Counted from the first letter of the stretch, positions 33,902-43,763 are shown. The stretch is DNA of 64,000 nucleotides from Arcicella gelida (GCF_034931025.1 NZ_JAYGIL010000013.1:93380-157379), one strand, 5' to 3'. The notes: generated by a model from the sequence alone, not told the origin. Program-made: numbers and translations.

Positions 33902-35554
33902 ATGTCAGACAATTCTATTTTCAGACGCAAATCAATTAATAACGTTTTACAACAAAGTGAAGACTCCCACGGCGGGGGGTTAGTGAAGATTCTTGGTGTT
34001 CGAGACCTTACTTCATTTGGGATTGCTGCCATTATTGGTGCAGGGATTTTTAGTACAATCGGTAGAGCAAGTTTTGAGGGTGGACCAGCCGTTTCATTAC
34101 TTTTCGTGTTCGTTTCTATTGCTTGTATTTTCACAGCTCTTTGTTATGCTCAATTTGCTTCAATGGTTCCAGTTTCTGGAAGTGCTTATACTTATGCTTA
34201 TGTATCTTTTGGTGAAATTTTTGCATGGATTATTGGCTGGGCATTGATTCTTGAATATGCCGTTTCCAATATGGTGGTAGCTATTTCTTGGTCGGAGTAC
34301 TTCGTTGGAATGTTGCATGGTTTCGGCATTAATTTCCCAGATTACTTAACCATAGATTACGGTACTGCACATGAAGCATTTTTAGAAATGCAAGCTGGAA
34401 CAAGTAAACTTACTGACAGCACTTTGTTTGCCGCTAAAGCTTATGAACACGCCCCCGTGCTAGGAAGTATAAAATTATTAATTGACCTTCCTGCTGGTGT
34501 AATTACCATGCTTGTCACTTCTTTGGTATATGTTGGGATGAAAGAATCGAGAAGTGCGAGTAATTTCTTGGTTGTGCTAAAATTGGTGGTAATATTAATG
34601 GTAATTTCTGTGGGAGCATTTTATGTTAAACCAGAAAATTGGTCACCATTTGCACCCAATGGAGCGCAAGGAGTATTGGGTGGGGTTGCATCTGTTTTCT
34701 TTGCTTTCATTGGTTTTGACTCTATCTCAACCACTGCCGAAGAATGTAAAAATCCACAAAGAGATTTACCAAGAGCGATGATTTACTGCCTAGTAATTTG
34801 TGCGGTACTTTATGTTTGTATCACTTTAGTGTTAACAGGAATGGTAAACTATACTGAACTAAAAGTAGATGACCCATTGGCTTATGTTTTTCAGAAAATA
34901 AATTTTGATTTTATGGCTGGAATCATCTCTGTGTCAGCGGTAGTTGCCATTACCAGTGCTTTATTAGTTTATCAGATGGGGCAACCAAGAATCTGGATGG
35001 CGATGAGTAGAGACGGTTTACTTTGGAAACGTTTTTCAAAAATTCATCCAAAATTCAAAACGCCTAGCTTTGCAACAATTGTTACTGGTTTTGTAGTAGC
35101 AATTCCTTCGCTTTTCTTAGATATGGGTTTTTTCGTTGACTTAACAAGTGTTGGGACATTTTTTGCCTTTATTTTGGTTTGTGGTGGTGTTCTGTATTTA
35201 GACTATCAAGGTTTATCGAAAGATGCTAAATTTAAAATTCCTTATTTAAATGGACAGTTTATTGTGGGGCCATTATTACTTGTTGCAATTAGTTTCGTCA
35301 TTTATAACAATACTTTTTTCTCAGAGCTTGAGGCGAAACCACTTTTGGCAGTTTTTTGGTTAGTTTGGGCAATTTTATCTGTACTGGCTTATCAACATAA
35401 GTTTTCAATTCTTCCTGTATTAGGTATTTTGACCAATCTTTACTTAATGACTGAATTGGGCGTAACAAACTGGACAATCTTCTTAATTTGGCTCGCAATC
35501 GGTTTGGTAATCTATTTTATATATGGCTACAAAAACAGTAAACTTGCTCAATAA
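33902..35554 (+). CDS. APC-family amino acid permease, CAT-like
   Basis: 550 aa, about 12-14 TMs. TM1 signature LTSFGIAAIIGAGIFSTIGRASFEGGPAVSLLFVFVSIACIF, then YAQFASMVPVSGSAYTYAYVSFGEIFAWIIGW, and TM6 ASVFFAFIGFDSISTTAEECKNPQRDLPRAMI match the cationic amino acid transporter branch. The DNSIFRRKSINNVL N-terminus is cytoplasmic. Substrate probably a cationic or neutral amino acid. It is the second APC permease in the window and is not closely similar to the one at 3819. Closed by a perfect palindrome. Confidence 0.92.
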   Translation: MSDNSIFRRKSINNVLQQSEDSHGGGLVKILGVRDLTSFGIAAIIGAGIFSTIGRASFEGGPAVSLLFVFVSIACIFTALCYAQFASMVPVSGSAYTYAYVSFGEIFAWIIGWALILEYAVSNMVVAISWSEYFVGMLHGFGINFPDYLTIDYGTAHEAFLEMQAGTSKLTDSTLFAAKAYEHAPVLGSIKLLIDLPAGVITMLVTSLVYVGMKESRSASNFLVVLKLVVILMVISVGAFYVKPENWSPFAPNGAQGVLGGVASVFFAFIGFDSISTTAEECKNPQRDLPRAMIYCLVICAVLYVCITLVLTGMVNYTELKVDDPLAYVFQKINFDFMAGIISVSAVVAITSALLVYQMGQPRIWMAMSRDGLLWKRFSKIHPKFKTPSFATIVTGFVVAIPSLFLDMGFFVDLTSVGTFFAFILVCGGVLYLDYQGLSKDAKFKIPYLNGQFIVGPLLLVAISFVIYNNTFFSELEAKPLLAVFWLVWAILSVLAYQHKFSILPVLGILTNLYLMTELGVTNWTIFLIWLAIGLVIYFIYGYKNSKLAQ

Positions 35555-35568
35555 TTTCTAATACAAAT

Positions 35569-35610
35569 ACAATAAAAGGCTTTCAGAACGTTCTGAAAGC
35601 CTTTTATTGT
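35569..35610. terminator. Perfect 42-base palindromic terminator
   Basis: Positions 35569-35589 are exactly complementary to 35590-35610 (21 bp per arm), with A-run and T-run inside. It separates the convergent permease and YugP-type genes and works both ways. Confidence 0.92.
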
Positions 35611-35634
35611 GATAATAATTTCAAATATTCTTCA

Positions 35635-36327
35635 TTAATCATTACTTCGTCTTCCTGAAAGTAAAGACATATAATATAACAATTGTGCTAACATACCTAA
35701 TGCTGCGGCTACGTAGGTCATCGCTGCCCACCATAAAGCATCTTTTGCCATTTCATGCTCTGGCTGGGTTACTACATTACGCTGGCTCATCCAAGCTAAT
35801 GCTCTTCTTGAAGCATCAAATTCTACGGGTAAAGTAATAAAACTAAAAAGCGTTGCTAAGGCAAACATCGCCACACCAATTGTTAAGACCAATTTATTGC
35901 CTGTAGAATACAAAAGCATCATACCAATCATTAAAGCAATTGGCATAAAGTTATTAGCAATACTCAATACAGGAACCATTGCACTACGGAATTGTAACAT
36001 CGAATAAGCCGTAGCATGTTGCACAGCATGACCGCATTCGTGGGCTGCTACTGCTGCGGCAGAGGCGTTCCTTCCATAATATACATCTGGGCTTAAATTA
36101 ACTGTTTTATCAGCTGGATTATAATGGTCTGTTAATTGTCCTTCTACAGAAATGATTCTCACATCAAAAATGCCATTGTCTCTTAACATTTTGTCTGCAA
36201 TCTCCCTTCCAGAAAGTCCATTTGCCAAACCAATTTCTGAATACTCCTGAAATTTACTTTTCAATCTCCATTGCACGAACATCCCGATTCCTGCAAAAAC
36301 TAAAGTAATTAAATATATGCCTATCAT
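35635..36327 (-). CDS. YugP-type neutral zinc metallopeptidase
   Basis: 230 aa. Zinc motif AAHECGHAVQHATAYS (HExxH) near residue 105, preceded by NLSPDVYYGRNASAAAVA. N-terminal TM plus three C-terminal TMs; LPVEFDASRRALAWM after the third is the conserved YugP segment. A membrane-bound protease of unknown substrate. Last gene of the leftward block beginning at panC, 5 bases after rfaE2. Confidence 0.92.
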   Translation of the reverse strand: MIGIYLITLVFAGIGMFVQWRLKSKFQEYSEIGLANGLSGREIADKMLRDNGIFDVRIISVEGQLTDHYNPADKTVNLSPDVYYGRNASAAAVAAHECGHAVQHATAYSMLQFRSAMVPVLSIANNFMPIALMIGMMLLYSTGNKLVLTIGVAMFALATLFSFITLPVEFDASRRALAWMSQRNVVTQPEHEMAKDALWWAAMTYVAAALGMLAQLLYYMSLLSGRRSND

Positions 36328-36332
36328 AGCTA

Positions 36333-36809
36333 TTAAATTTGTTTAATTTTCTCAATTAACGAAGTGGTTGAATAACCTTTTACCAAAGGAATTGTTTTTA
36401 CTTCCCCACCTTTATCCATAACAAAATCAGCCCCAACAATAGTTTCAACAACGTAATCATCTCCTTTTACTAAAATATCTGGTTGAATTTCCTGAATCAC
36501 TTCAAGCGGAGTTGGCTCGTCAAAAAGAATTACGGCATCAATAAATTCAAAAGCTGCCATCATTCTTGAACGAGCGTACTCATTCACAACTGGGCGACTC
36601 TCTCCTTTCAATCTTTTTACCGAAGCATCAGTATTCAATCCTAAAATCAATTTATCTCCTAAATTTCTAGCTTTCTCTAAATAATCAATGTGTCCTAGAT
36701 GAACAATATCAAAACAACCATTGGTAAAAACTATTTTCTTGCCTTCTTTTTGCCAGTCTTCCGCTCGCTTAATAGCTTCCTCAAGACTAACAATTTTATT
36801 TTCAGTCAT
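36333..36809 (-). CDS. rfaE2: Heptose-1-phosphate adenylyltransferase, stand-alone RfaE domain II
   Basis: 158 aa. FTNGCFDIVHLGHIDYLEKARNLGD is the nucleotidyltransferase HxGH motif region, and GYSTTSLIEKI the C-terminal ISSTxI-like motif. It activates D-glycero-beta-D-manno-heptose 1-phosphate with ATP to make ADP-heptose for LPS core. In Bacteroidota this is usually a separate protein rather than fused with the kinase as in HldE. Its start overlaps the UPF0104 gene by 8 bases, so the two are translationally coupled. Confidence 0.93.
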   Translation of the reverse strand: MTENKIVSLEEAIKRAEDWQKEGKKIVFTNGCFDIVHLGHIDYLEKARNLGDKLILGLNTDASVKRLKGESRPVVNEYARSRMMAAFEFIDAVILFDEPTPLEVIQEIQPDILVKGDDYVVETIVGADFVMDKGGEVKTIPLVKGYSTTSLIEKIKQI

Positions 36810-37773
36810 TTGTTTTCGGTTTAATAAATAAAGTAATCAAAAAACTTAACGCTCCTAAAGCCAACAACGTAATCATCTGAGAACCATGTATAAATGTTGC
36901 TAAGATAATTCCGTCTTTTTGCGGTAAACCATAAAGAACCAAAGCATTTCCTACCAAAAAATGGAAAGGGCCGATTCCGCCTTGTGTGGGAGCCGCCATA
37001 CCAAAAGAGCCCATTGTTAATACAGTAAGCCCTGCCAATAAACCTAAATGAGCAGTTTCTGGAATTGCAAAGAAAAGTACATAAGCAGAAAGCCAGTACA
37101 TCACCCAAATAAGTATTGAGAAGAAGATGAATGCAAATGGTTTTTCAAGATGTTTTACACTCATCAATCCATCCAATAATCCATTCAGAAAGCCAACAAT
37201 TTTATTTAAAACAGGTACTTTCGATAATTTTTCCTGATATTTTCTGAAAAAATAAATACTTAAAATGCCAGCAAACGTCAGAAATACTAAAAGACCAATT
37301 ATCAAATATACTTTAGAAGCAAACTGTTCCATGAAGAAGTGCTGAAGTTTATCAAACTCTAAAATTAAATTTAAAGTAAGAACAATCAACAATGAGATTA
37401 AATCAAAAATTCTTTCTGTTAAAACTGTTCCAAATGATTTTTCGAAAGGAATATTATCAGTTTTTTTCAAGCTTCCACAACGAGAAACCTCCCCCATTCT
37501 TGGAATGATATAATTAGCAAAATATCCAATAAAAATAGCTAAAGCAGTATTGAAAGTAGAAGGCTGATAGCCGAGTGGCTTCATCAAAATTCGCCAACGT
37601 GCGGCTCTACTAATATGGGCTGTTATTGATAAAATAGCTGAAAGCATCAACCATTTATAATCAGCTTTCTTGAATTCATCAAGCATTTCAGACAAACTAA
37701 TGTCCTTAAAAACAAACCAGAGTAAGCCTCCCGCCAAAACAAGCGATATGGTGTATTGAAGGATTTTTTTCAT
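36802..37773 (-). CDS. UPF0104/LPG-synthase-type membrane protein (YbhN-like)
   Basis: 323 aa with 8 or 9 TMs. LSAILSITAHISRAARWRILMKPLGYQPSTFNTALAIFIGYFANYIIPRMGEVSRCGSL is the family signature, and PTQGGIGPFHFLVGNALVLYGL is the conserved second motif. The family is the flippase-like membrane half of lysylphosphatidylglycerol synthases; the precise role of the stand-alone form is unproven. It is encoded between panD and rfaE2, so a role in envelope lipid or LPS handling is an inference. Confidence 0.88.
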   Translation of the reverse strand: MKKILQYTISLVLAGGLLWFVFKDISLSEMLDEFKKADYKWLMLSAILSITAHISRAARWRILMKPLGYQPSTFNTALAIFIGYFANYIIPRMGEVSRCGSLKKTDNIPFEKSFGTVLTERIFDLISLLIVLTLNLILEFDKLQHFFMEQFASKVYLIIGLLVFLTFAGILSIYFFRKYQEKLSKVPVLNKIVGFLNGLLDGLMSVKHLEKPFAFIFFSILIWVMYWLSAYVLFFAIPETAHLGLLAGLTVLTMGSFGMAAPTQGGIGPFHFLVGNALVLYGLPQKDGIILATFIHGSQMITLLALGALSFLITLFIKPKTND

Positions 37774-37865
37774 AATAAATTCAAAAAAAGGAATTGAGTA
37801 TTGCTAAGAATCTTATTTTCAATAATCTTAACAATACTCAATTTGAACTACAAAGACACAATGTA

Positions 37866-38216
37866 CTAATTTACCAATCTGTTATTATCGTCTGGAAAAA
37901 CCAAACTTGGTTTGTAAGTACGAGCCTCCTCTTCAGTCATCATTGCATAAGCAATAATGATAACAATATCGCCTATTTGAGCTCTTCGTGCGGCTGCACC
38001 ATTTAAACAAACCATTCCAGAACCACGCTCACCTTTTATAACATAAGTTTCAAAACGCTCGCCATTGTTATTGTTTACAATTTGTACTTTTTCATTTTCA
38101 ATCAAATTGGCGGCATCCATTAAATCCTCGTCAATCGTGACACTTCCGACATAATTCAACTCCGCTTGAGTAATTTTTACCCTATGGAGTTTTGATTTCA
38201 TTATATGAAGAAACAT
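37866..38216 (-). CDS. panD: Aspartate 1-decarboxylase (pyruvoyl)
   Basis: 116 aa. From ATG at 38216 the self-cleavage site NYVG-SVTID falls at Gly24-Ser25, exactly as in the family, which supports this start over the ATG at 38201. LDAA-type motif SVTIDEDLMDAANLIENEKVQIVNNNNGERFETYVI is intact. It converts aspartate to beta-alanine for pantothenate. Follows panC by 104 bases; together they supply coenzyme A synthesis. Confidence 0.96.
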   Translation of the reverse strand: MFLHIMKSKLHRVKITQAELNYVGSVTIDEDLMDAANLIENEKVQIVNNNNGERFETYVIKGERGSGMVCLNGAAARRAQIGDIVIIIAYAMMTEEEARTYKPSLVFPDDNNRLVN

Positions 38217-38320
38217 AATAATTTTTTAATAAACGTGAATATCAAACAGTTTTACGACACCATTTGAAAATTATGTTGCAAAGATAGATTATTTTTAAGC
38301 TTATATAATAACAGGGCTTT

Positions 38321-39157
38321 TCAAATAATTATGTTATCAATCAAACGGGTTTTACCCATGAAAGCTGCAATACACAAAGCAGTTTTACCAACTGAAAGTT
38401 CCTCGATGGGTAATAATGTCTCAAAATCTGAAATTTCAAAATACTCTAATTCAATATCTTCAATTACGTCAAAATACTCCTTGACGAATTGTTTTACTGC
38501 TGTCGATGATTGATTTTTGAGTAATGTGGCAGCGGCAGTTAACGATTTATAGATTTCTGGAGCAATTACTCTTTGTTCTTCACTTAGATTTCTATTTCTT
38601 GACGACATCGCCAATCCATCTTTTTCTCTTTGAGTTGGGCAAATCACTAAGTCCAAAGAGAAACTTAAATCTTTCACCAAACAATTAATGACGGCACATT
38701 GCTGTAAATCTTTTTGTCCAAAATATGCTTTATTGGGCTGAACAATGTTAAATAATTTAGAAACAACAATTCCAACTCCATTAAAATGTCCGGGTCTAAA
38801 TTTCCCTTCCATTACATTTTCTAAAGTACCAAAATCAAACTTTAATGTTGGCAAACTTGGGTACATTTCAGTAGCACTTGGTGCAAATACAACATCGCAA
38901 TTTACCCCTTGAAGCATTTCGCAATCTGCTTCTAAAGTACGAGGATAAACTGCTAAATCGTGTGGATTATTAAACTGAGTGGGATTTACAAAAATGCTAC
39001 AAACAACAATATCATTCTGATTTTTAGCGGTTTCAATCAAAGATAAATGCCCTTGATGAAGTGCACCCATTGTAGGTACAAAACCTACTGATTTACCTAA
39101 CTGACATTGATTTTGTAAATATGCTTGTAAAGTCTTTATCTCAAAAAATACTTGCAT
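38321..39157 (-). CDS. panC: Pantothenate synthetase
   Basis: 278 aa. VGFVPTMGALHQGHLSLIETAK carries the HxGH motif; CSIFVNPTQFN, FNGVGIVVSKLFNIVQPNKAYFGQKDLQQC and DGLAMSSRNRNL are the other conserved blocks. It condenses pantoate and beta-alanine with ATP. First gene of the leftward block panC-panD-UPF0104-rfaE2-yugP. It diverges from the glycogen synthase gene across 234 bases. Confidence 0.97.
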   Translation of the reverse strand: MQVFFEIKTLQAYLQNQCQLGKSVGFVPTMGALHQGHLSLIETAKNQNDIVVCSIFVNPTQFNNPHDLAVYPRTLEADCEMLQGVNCDVVFAPSATEMYPSLPTLKFDFGTLENVMEGKFRPGHFNGVGIVVSKLFNIVQPNKAYFGQKDLQQCAVINCLVKDLSFSLDLVICPTQREKDGLAMSSRNRNLSEEQRVIAPEIYKSLTAAATLLKNQSSTAVKQFVKEYFDVIEDIELEYFEISDFETLLPIEELSVGKTALCIAAFMGKTRLIDNIII

Positions 39158-39266
39158 GACGTTCTATTCTTTAATTTCTTGAAGGTTGAATGAGTAAAAT
39201 ATGAATGGTATTTGTATAACTCTACAAGTGTTATTATTCGTTCCAAACAGATTCACGTTCAATTTT

Positions 39267-39299
39267 TTGTGGAATTTCCGTATTTTTTTTATATTTTTG
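39267..39299 (+). promoter_or_regulatory. Promoter candidate for the glycogen/starch synthase gene
   Basis: TTG at 39267-39269 and TATTTTTG at 39292-39299 (TAnnTTTG), spacer 22, slightly longer than ideal. Leader would be about 85 bases. Confidence 0.4.
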
Positions 39300-39391
39300 C
39301 ATAATTTTTATGTGAATCCTTCTTGCTTTGATTGTCTGTTTTAGTTGTTTAACACTTTTTAACAGCATCAAGGCTTCTAACAACGACAACA

Positions 39392-40201
39392 ATGTCTAAA
39401 TTGCGTATCCTTTACGTTGCCAGTGAAGTTGACCCTTTTCTCTCTACGACTCAAGTAGCTAATTTTGTAAGAAAACTCCCTGCTGCCATGCAGGAAAAAG
39501 GGTTTGAAATCAGAATTTTAGTACCTCGTTTTGGGTTAATCAATGAACGTAAAAACCGACTTCATGAAGTAGTAAGGTTATCTGGGTTTACGGTACCAGT
39601 TGGTGACGACGATAAGCCCGTAACCATCAAAGTTGCCTCTTTGCCTTCGGCAAAATTACAGGTATATTTTATTGATAACGAAGACTATTTTCAAAGAAAG
39701 TACGTTTTTACCGACAAAGAAGATAGATTTTATGCAGACAATGACGAGCGTGCAATATTTTTCTGTAAAGGTGCGCTGGAAACTGTAAAGAAATTGGGAT
39801 GGTCTCCTGATATTGTGCATTGTAACGACTGGATGACAGCTTTAATACCTTTGTATTTAAAGACTACTTACAGAAATGATCCAATGTTTAAAGATTCTAA
39901 AACAGTATTTTCTGTTTTCAACAACGACTTTGCACATAAATTTGCCTTTGAAGGACTGTATGACAAAGTAAAAATGTTAAATGTTGAAGACGATATGCTT
40001 GGTAGTTTAGAATCAGCAGATTATCAAGGTTTTGTTAAGATTGGCGTAGAATATGCCGACGTCGTAATTACGATGGAAGAAGAAGTATCAGAGAAATTTA
40101 ACACTATTTTTAATGAATTACCCGCAAAAAAATTGGAATACGTTCCAGAAGAGAGTATTGACAGTTACTACAATATTTACACGGAGTTGGCAAGTGCGTA
40201 A
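39392..40201 (+). CDS. Glycogen/starch synthase, GT5 N-domain only
   Basis: 269 aa. It starts like GT5 enzymes (ILYVASEVDPFLSTTQVANFVRKLPAAMQEKGFEIRILVPRFGLI) and has DIVHCNDWMTALIPLYLKTTY, the GT5 N-domain block, then FSVFNNDFAHKFAFEG. The C-terminal Rossmann half that binds ADP-glucose in full synthases (about 480 aa) is absent. This short form is common in Bacteroidota and is annotated as glycogen/starch synthase, but its catalytic activity is doubtful. Its end overlaps the GTG start of the DUF4270 gene by 8 bases. Confidence 0.85.
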   Translation: MSKLRILYVASEVDPFLSTTQVANFVRKLPAAMQEKGFEIRILVPRFGLINERKNRLHEVVRLSGFTVPVGDDDKPVTIKVASLPSAKLQVYFIDNEDYFQRKYVFTDKEDRFYADNDERAIFFCKGALETVKKLGWSPDIVHCNDWMTALIPLYLKTTYRNDPMFKDSKTVFSVFNNDFAHKFAFEGLYDKVKMLNVEDDMLGSLESADYQGFVKIGVEYADVVITMEEEVSEKFNTIFNELPAKKLEYVPEESIDSYYNIYTELASA

Positions 40202-41675
40202 AGCATTCATTTTTGGTGTTTTCTTTTCTTTTTTCGCAATTTTATCGGCTTGTGAAGACCCTAAAGAAATAGGTTCTGATGTGTTTGTACAAGACATTGG
40301 CTTACTCTATACTGATACGCTAAGTGTTGATGCTTCTACCGTTTTATTAGACTCTATCGCAACATATACTACTAGCAATCTTTTGGTGGGTCGTTTTACG
40401 GATCCAGTTTTTGGAGATGTAAACGCTGTAAGTTATTTCCAAATTTCAAACCTTACCGCAGATACCATTCGTTCGAATGTTGATACTGCTGGTAGAAGTA
40501 ATGTAAAATGGATAACTTATCCAAGTAAAAATGATTCTATCCGTTTGATTTTACCTTATAGCTTTGTTCAAGGCGATACACTTCAAAATCAATCGTTCAA
40601 ATTATATCAATTAGCATCAACTGCAAGTCTTGACCCTACAGTTGTTTATTATAACAATAGTGCAGCTCCTGCTTTGAATCCTACCCCGATTGGACAATTA
40701 AACAATGTAAAAATTCGCCCAATCCGAGATAAAAGAGTAATTTCTGGAACAGCCGGGAAGTTTGATTCACTAAGGATTCCAATCACAGAACCGTCTTTTG
40801 TTAAGTTTTTAGAAAGTCAAAGAGACATCGCTAAAAGCGAAGCACTTGTTGGAACGGGTTTCAAAGGAGTAGTAAAAGGTTTAGCATTAGTCTCTGAAAG
40901 TAATAAAAATGCGGCGGTTGTAGGTTTTTCAGCTGGTGGCATTCAAATGCAACTGTACTATCATTATAAATATACTTATACTGTTAGAAATACCGCTAAC
41001 ACGGCTGATAGTTTAATTACTGTAGATACTACCAAATCTAACAATTTCTATGTAGCCATTACCAATGCAGATGGCACAAATTTCAATGCTAGATTTAATA
41101 AAATTACAGCAGCTCGTACAGGAGCATTGAGTAAATTGACTAAACCTGCTGATGTTTTAACAAGTAGCGAAGCGAATAACCAAGTTTTTCTTCAGTCTGG
41201 TACAGGTATTGCGATGAAAGTTAAATTCCCTAATTTATTGAAATTAAAAGAACGTAACGACATTGCTATTAATAAAGCTGAATTAGTGCTTGAACCAAAA
41301 TCAAATACGGCAGGCTATACGCTACCTAGCGATTTAATCCTAGTTGAAGCCACTCCATCGAATCAACCATTAAGAACTACAACGACTGGTGAAGGTAATT
41401 TTGTTTTTGTAACTGGCGAAGGAACAGTCTCTTCTTATGCAAGTCGAACTAATTTATTTACTTTCAACATAACAAGTTCTTTACAAAATATCATTGCTGG
41501 TAGAGGCAAAAATAATGGTTGGATTATTACACCAACTTTATTTACGACCAATTCTACAACAGGTACAAGAGGACCAGCACTTGGAAAAAGTGTAATTAAT
41601 CCTGATATTACTCGTGCAATTTTCGATCATAGTAATATTAAACTTAAAGTCTATTATACTTACGTTGCAAGATAA
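40194..41675 (+). CDS. DUF4270 lipoprotein
   Basis: 493 aa from GTG at 40194, which begins MRKAFIFGVFFSFFAILSAC, a lipoprotein signal with lipobox LSAC. Upstream codons in the frame lie inside the preceding gene. The body matches DUF4270 of Bacteroidota: DPKEIGSDVFVQDIGLLYTDTLSVDASTVLLDSI, LLVGRFTDPVFGDVNAVSYFQI, and a later NKAELVLEPKSN. Surface or periplasmic lipoprotein of unknown function. Translationally coupled with the glycogen synthase gene. Ends before a strong hairpin. Confidence 0.87.
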   Translation: MRKAFIFGVFFSFFAILSACEDPKEIGSDVFVQDIGLLYTDTLSVDASTVLLDSIATYTTSNLLVGRFTDPVFGDVNAVSYFQISNLTADTIRSNVDTAGRSNVKWITYPSKNDSIRLILPYSFVQGDTLQNQSFKLYQLASTASLDPTVVYYNNSAAPALNPTPIGQLNNVKIRPIRDKRVISGTAGKFDSLRIPITEPSFVKFLESQRDIAKSEALVGTGFKGVVKGLALVSESNKNAAVVGFSAGGIQMQLYYHYKYTYTVRNTANTADSLITVDTTKSNNFYVAITNADGTNFNARFNKITAARTGALSKLTKPADVLTSSEANNQVFLQSGTGIAMKVKFPNLLKLKERNDIAINKAELVLEPKSNTAGYTLPSDLILVEATPSNQPLRTTTTGEGNFVFVTGEGTVSSYASRTNLFTFNITSSLQNIIAGRGKNNGWIITPTLFTTNSTTGTRGPALGKSVINPDITRAIFDHSNIKLKVYYTYVAR

Positions 41676-41700
41676 AATATAATTTCTCGAAATAATTCTG

Positions 41701-41739
41701 GAGCGGAGAACCATAATATGGATTCTCCGCTCTATTTTT
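41701..41739 (+). terminator. Terminator of the DUF4270 gene
   Basis: 10-bp stem GAGCGGAGAA (41701-41710) with 41723-41732, 12-base loop, then T-rich TATTTTTG. Confidence 0.88.
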
Positions 41740-41836
41740 GTGGCAATATATTACTGACTATTTCTTCTATGATTTGATTATTAATTTAAATCATCAATTT
41801 AAAAGAAATAGTGCTAACCAAATAAACTATAAATAT

Positions 41837-43672
41837 ATGTGTGGCATTGTGGCTTATATTGGGCATCGTGAAGCCTATCCTTTAATTATTAAGGGACTAA
41901 AACGTTTAGAATACCGTGGATATGATAGTTCGGGTATTGCTTTGTTGAACGATGGACTAAACATTTATAAAAAGAAAGGAAAGGTTGTTGACCTAGAAGC
42001 GACTCTTATAAACGAAAATCTAACAAGTACTATAGGCATTGGTCACACTCGTTGGGCTACCCATGGTGAACCCAATGATGTAAATGCTCACCCACATTAT
42101 TCTGCTTCAAAAAATTTAGCTATCATTCATAATGGTATTATAGAAAATTATTCTTCTATCAAGAAAAACCTAATTAAAAAAGGACATATTTTTTATTCTG
42201 ATACAGATTCTGAAGTATTCATTCATTTCATTGAAGATATTCAAGTAAATACTGGCTGTTTATTAGAAGAAGCTGTTCGTTTGGCGATGAAAGAAGTAGT
42301 GGGTGCTTATGCCATTGTTATTATGGATGCCACTAATCCTTCACAGTTAATTGCGGCTCGCAAAGGGTCTCCATTAGTAATTGGTGTTGGCGATAATGAA
42401 TTCTTTTTTGCTTCTGATGCCACCCCAATCATAGAATATACCAATGAAGTAATCTATTTGAACGACTATGAATTAGCAGTAGTTCGTGATGGTGAATTAA
42501 CCGTTAAAAATGTTGACAATATTCTTCAATCACCTTATATCCAAACAGTAGAATTAGAACTTGAAGCGATTGAAAAAGGTGGTTATGAACACTTCATGCT
42601 TAAAGAAATCTATGAACAACCTCGTTCAGTAGCAGATTGTATGCGTGGACGTGTGAATGCTGATAGCGGACTTTTAGTATTAGGCGGCTTGCGTGATTAC
42701 GTTGATAAATTAGCAAAAACAAAACGTATCGTCATCGTAGCTTGTGGTACTTCATGGCATGCTGGTTTGGTGGCTGAATATATTTTTGAAGAACTTGCCA
42801 GAATCAACGTTGAAGTAGAATACGCTTCTGAATTCCGTTACCGTAATCCTATCATCAAAGAAGGTGATTTTGTGATTGCCATTTCACAATCTGGTGAAAC
42901 AGCTGATACTTTAGCGGCTATTGAATTGGCAAAATCAAAAGGAGCAACAATTATTGGGGTTTGTAATGCTGTTGGTTCATCAATTCCTAGAGCTACTCAC
43001 GCAGGAGCTTATACACATGCTGGACCAGAAATTGGTGTGGCTTCAACCAAAGCCTTTACTGCACAAGTAACAGTATTGGCAATGATGGCAATTGCTGTTG
43101 CTCGTAAAAAAGGAACTTTACATGAAGATACTTTCAGAAGATTGTTGTTTGAATTAGAAAGAATTCCTTCTAAAATTGAAACGGTTCTGAAAACTGATGA
43201 AAAGATTAAAGAGATTGCAGCAAAATTCAAAGACTCAAGAAACTTCATTTATTTAGGTCGTGGATACAATTTCCCTGTAGCTTTGGAAGGTGCACTTAAA
43301 TTGAAAGAAATTTCATATATTCACGCAGAAGGCTATCCTGCGGCAGAAATGAAACATGGGCCAATCGCCTTAATCGACGAAGAAATGCCTGTAGTTTTTA
43401 TTGCTACCAAAGATAGTTCTTATGAAAAAGTAGTCTCTAATATTCAAGAAGTAAAAGCTAGAAAAGGAAAAGTAATTGCCATTGTAACCGAAGGTGACAA
43501 ATTGATTCCAACCATGGCAGATTATACCATTGAAATTCCTGCAATGCACGAGGCTTTGATTCCATTAGTAGCAACTATTCCATTACAATTACTTTCGTAT
43601 CACATTGCCGTGTTGAGAGGTTGCAACGTTGACCAACCTAGAAACTTGGCGAAGTCAGTTACTGTAGAGTAA
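41837..43672 (+). CDS. glmS: Glutamine-fructose-6-phosphate aminotransferase
   Basis: 611 aa from ATG at 41837, so the nucleophile Cys2 is exposed (M-CGIVAYIG). The frame extends 33 codons upstream, which would bury it. N-terminal Ntn glutaminase domain, GHTRWATHGEPNDVNAHPH; two SIS isomerase domains with CGTSWHAGLV, SQSGETADTL, VASTKAFTAQ and the C-terminal PRNLAKSVTVE. It makes glucosamine-6-phosphate for peptidoglycan and LPS. Single gene, closed by a hairpin. Confidence 0.98.
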   Translation: MCGIVAYIGHREAYPLIIKGLKRLEYRGYDSSGIALLNDGLNIYKKKGKVVDLEATLINENLTSTIGIGHTRWATHGEPNDVNAHPHYSASKNLAIIHNGIIENYSSIKKNLIKKGHIFYSDTDSEVFIHFIEDIQVNTGCLLEEAVRLAMKEVVGAYAIVIMDATNPSQLIAARKGSPLVIGVGDNEFFFASDATPIIEYTNEVIYLNDYELAVVRDGELTVKNVDNILQSPYIQTVELELEAIEKGGYEHFMLKEIYEQPRSVADCMRGRVNADSGLLVLGGLRDYVDKLAKTKRIVIVACGTSWHAGLVAEYIFEELARINVEVEYASEFRYRNPIIKEGDFVIAISQSGETADTLAAIELAKSKGATIIGVCNAVGSSIPRATHAGAYTHAGPEIGVASTKAFTAQVTVLAMMAIAVARKKGTLHEDTFRRLLFELERIPSKIETVLKTDEKIKEIAAKFKDSRNFIYLGRGYNFPVALEGALKLKEISYIHAEGYPAAEMKHGPIALIDEEMPVVFIATKDSSYEKVVSNIQEVKARKGKVIAIVTEGDKLIPTMADYTIEIPAMHEALIPLVATIPLQLLSYHIAVLRGCNVDQPRNLAKSVTVE

Positions 43673-43724
43673 TTATTTAGGATACTTTAAGATACAAAAA
43701 GTAAGAATTTTAGATTAATTTTTT

Positions 43725-43763
43725 AAAGGTCGTCAGGAAAAATCTCCTGACGACCTTTTTTCA
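43725..43763 (+). terminator. Terminator of glmS
   Basis: 13-bp perfect stem (43725-43737 with 43746-43758), 8-base loop, followed by T-run. Confidence 0.92.
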
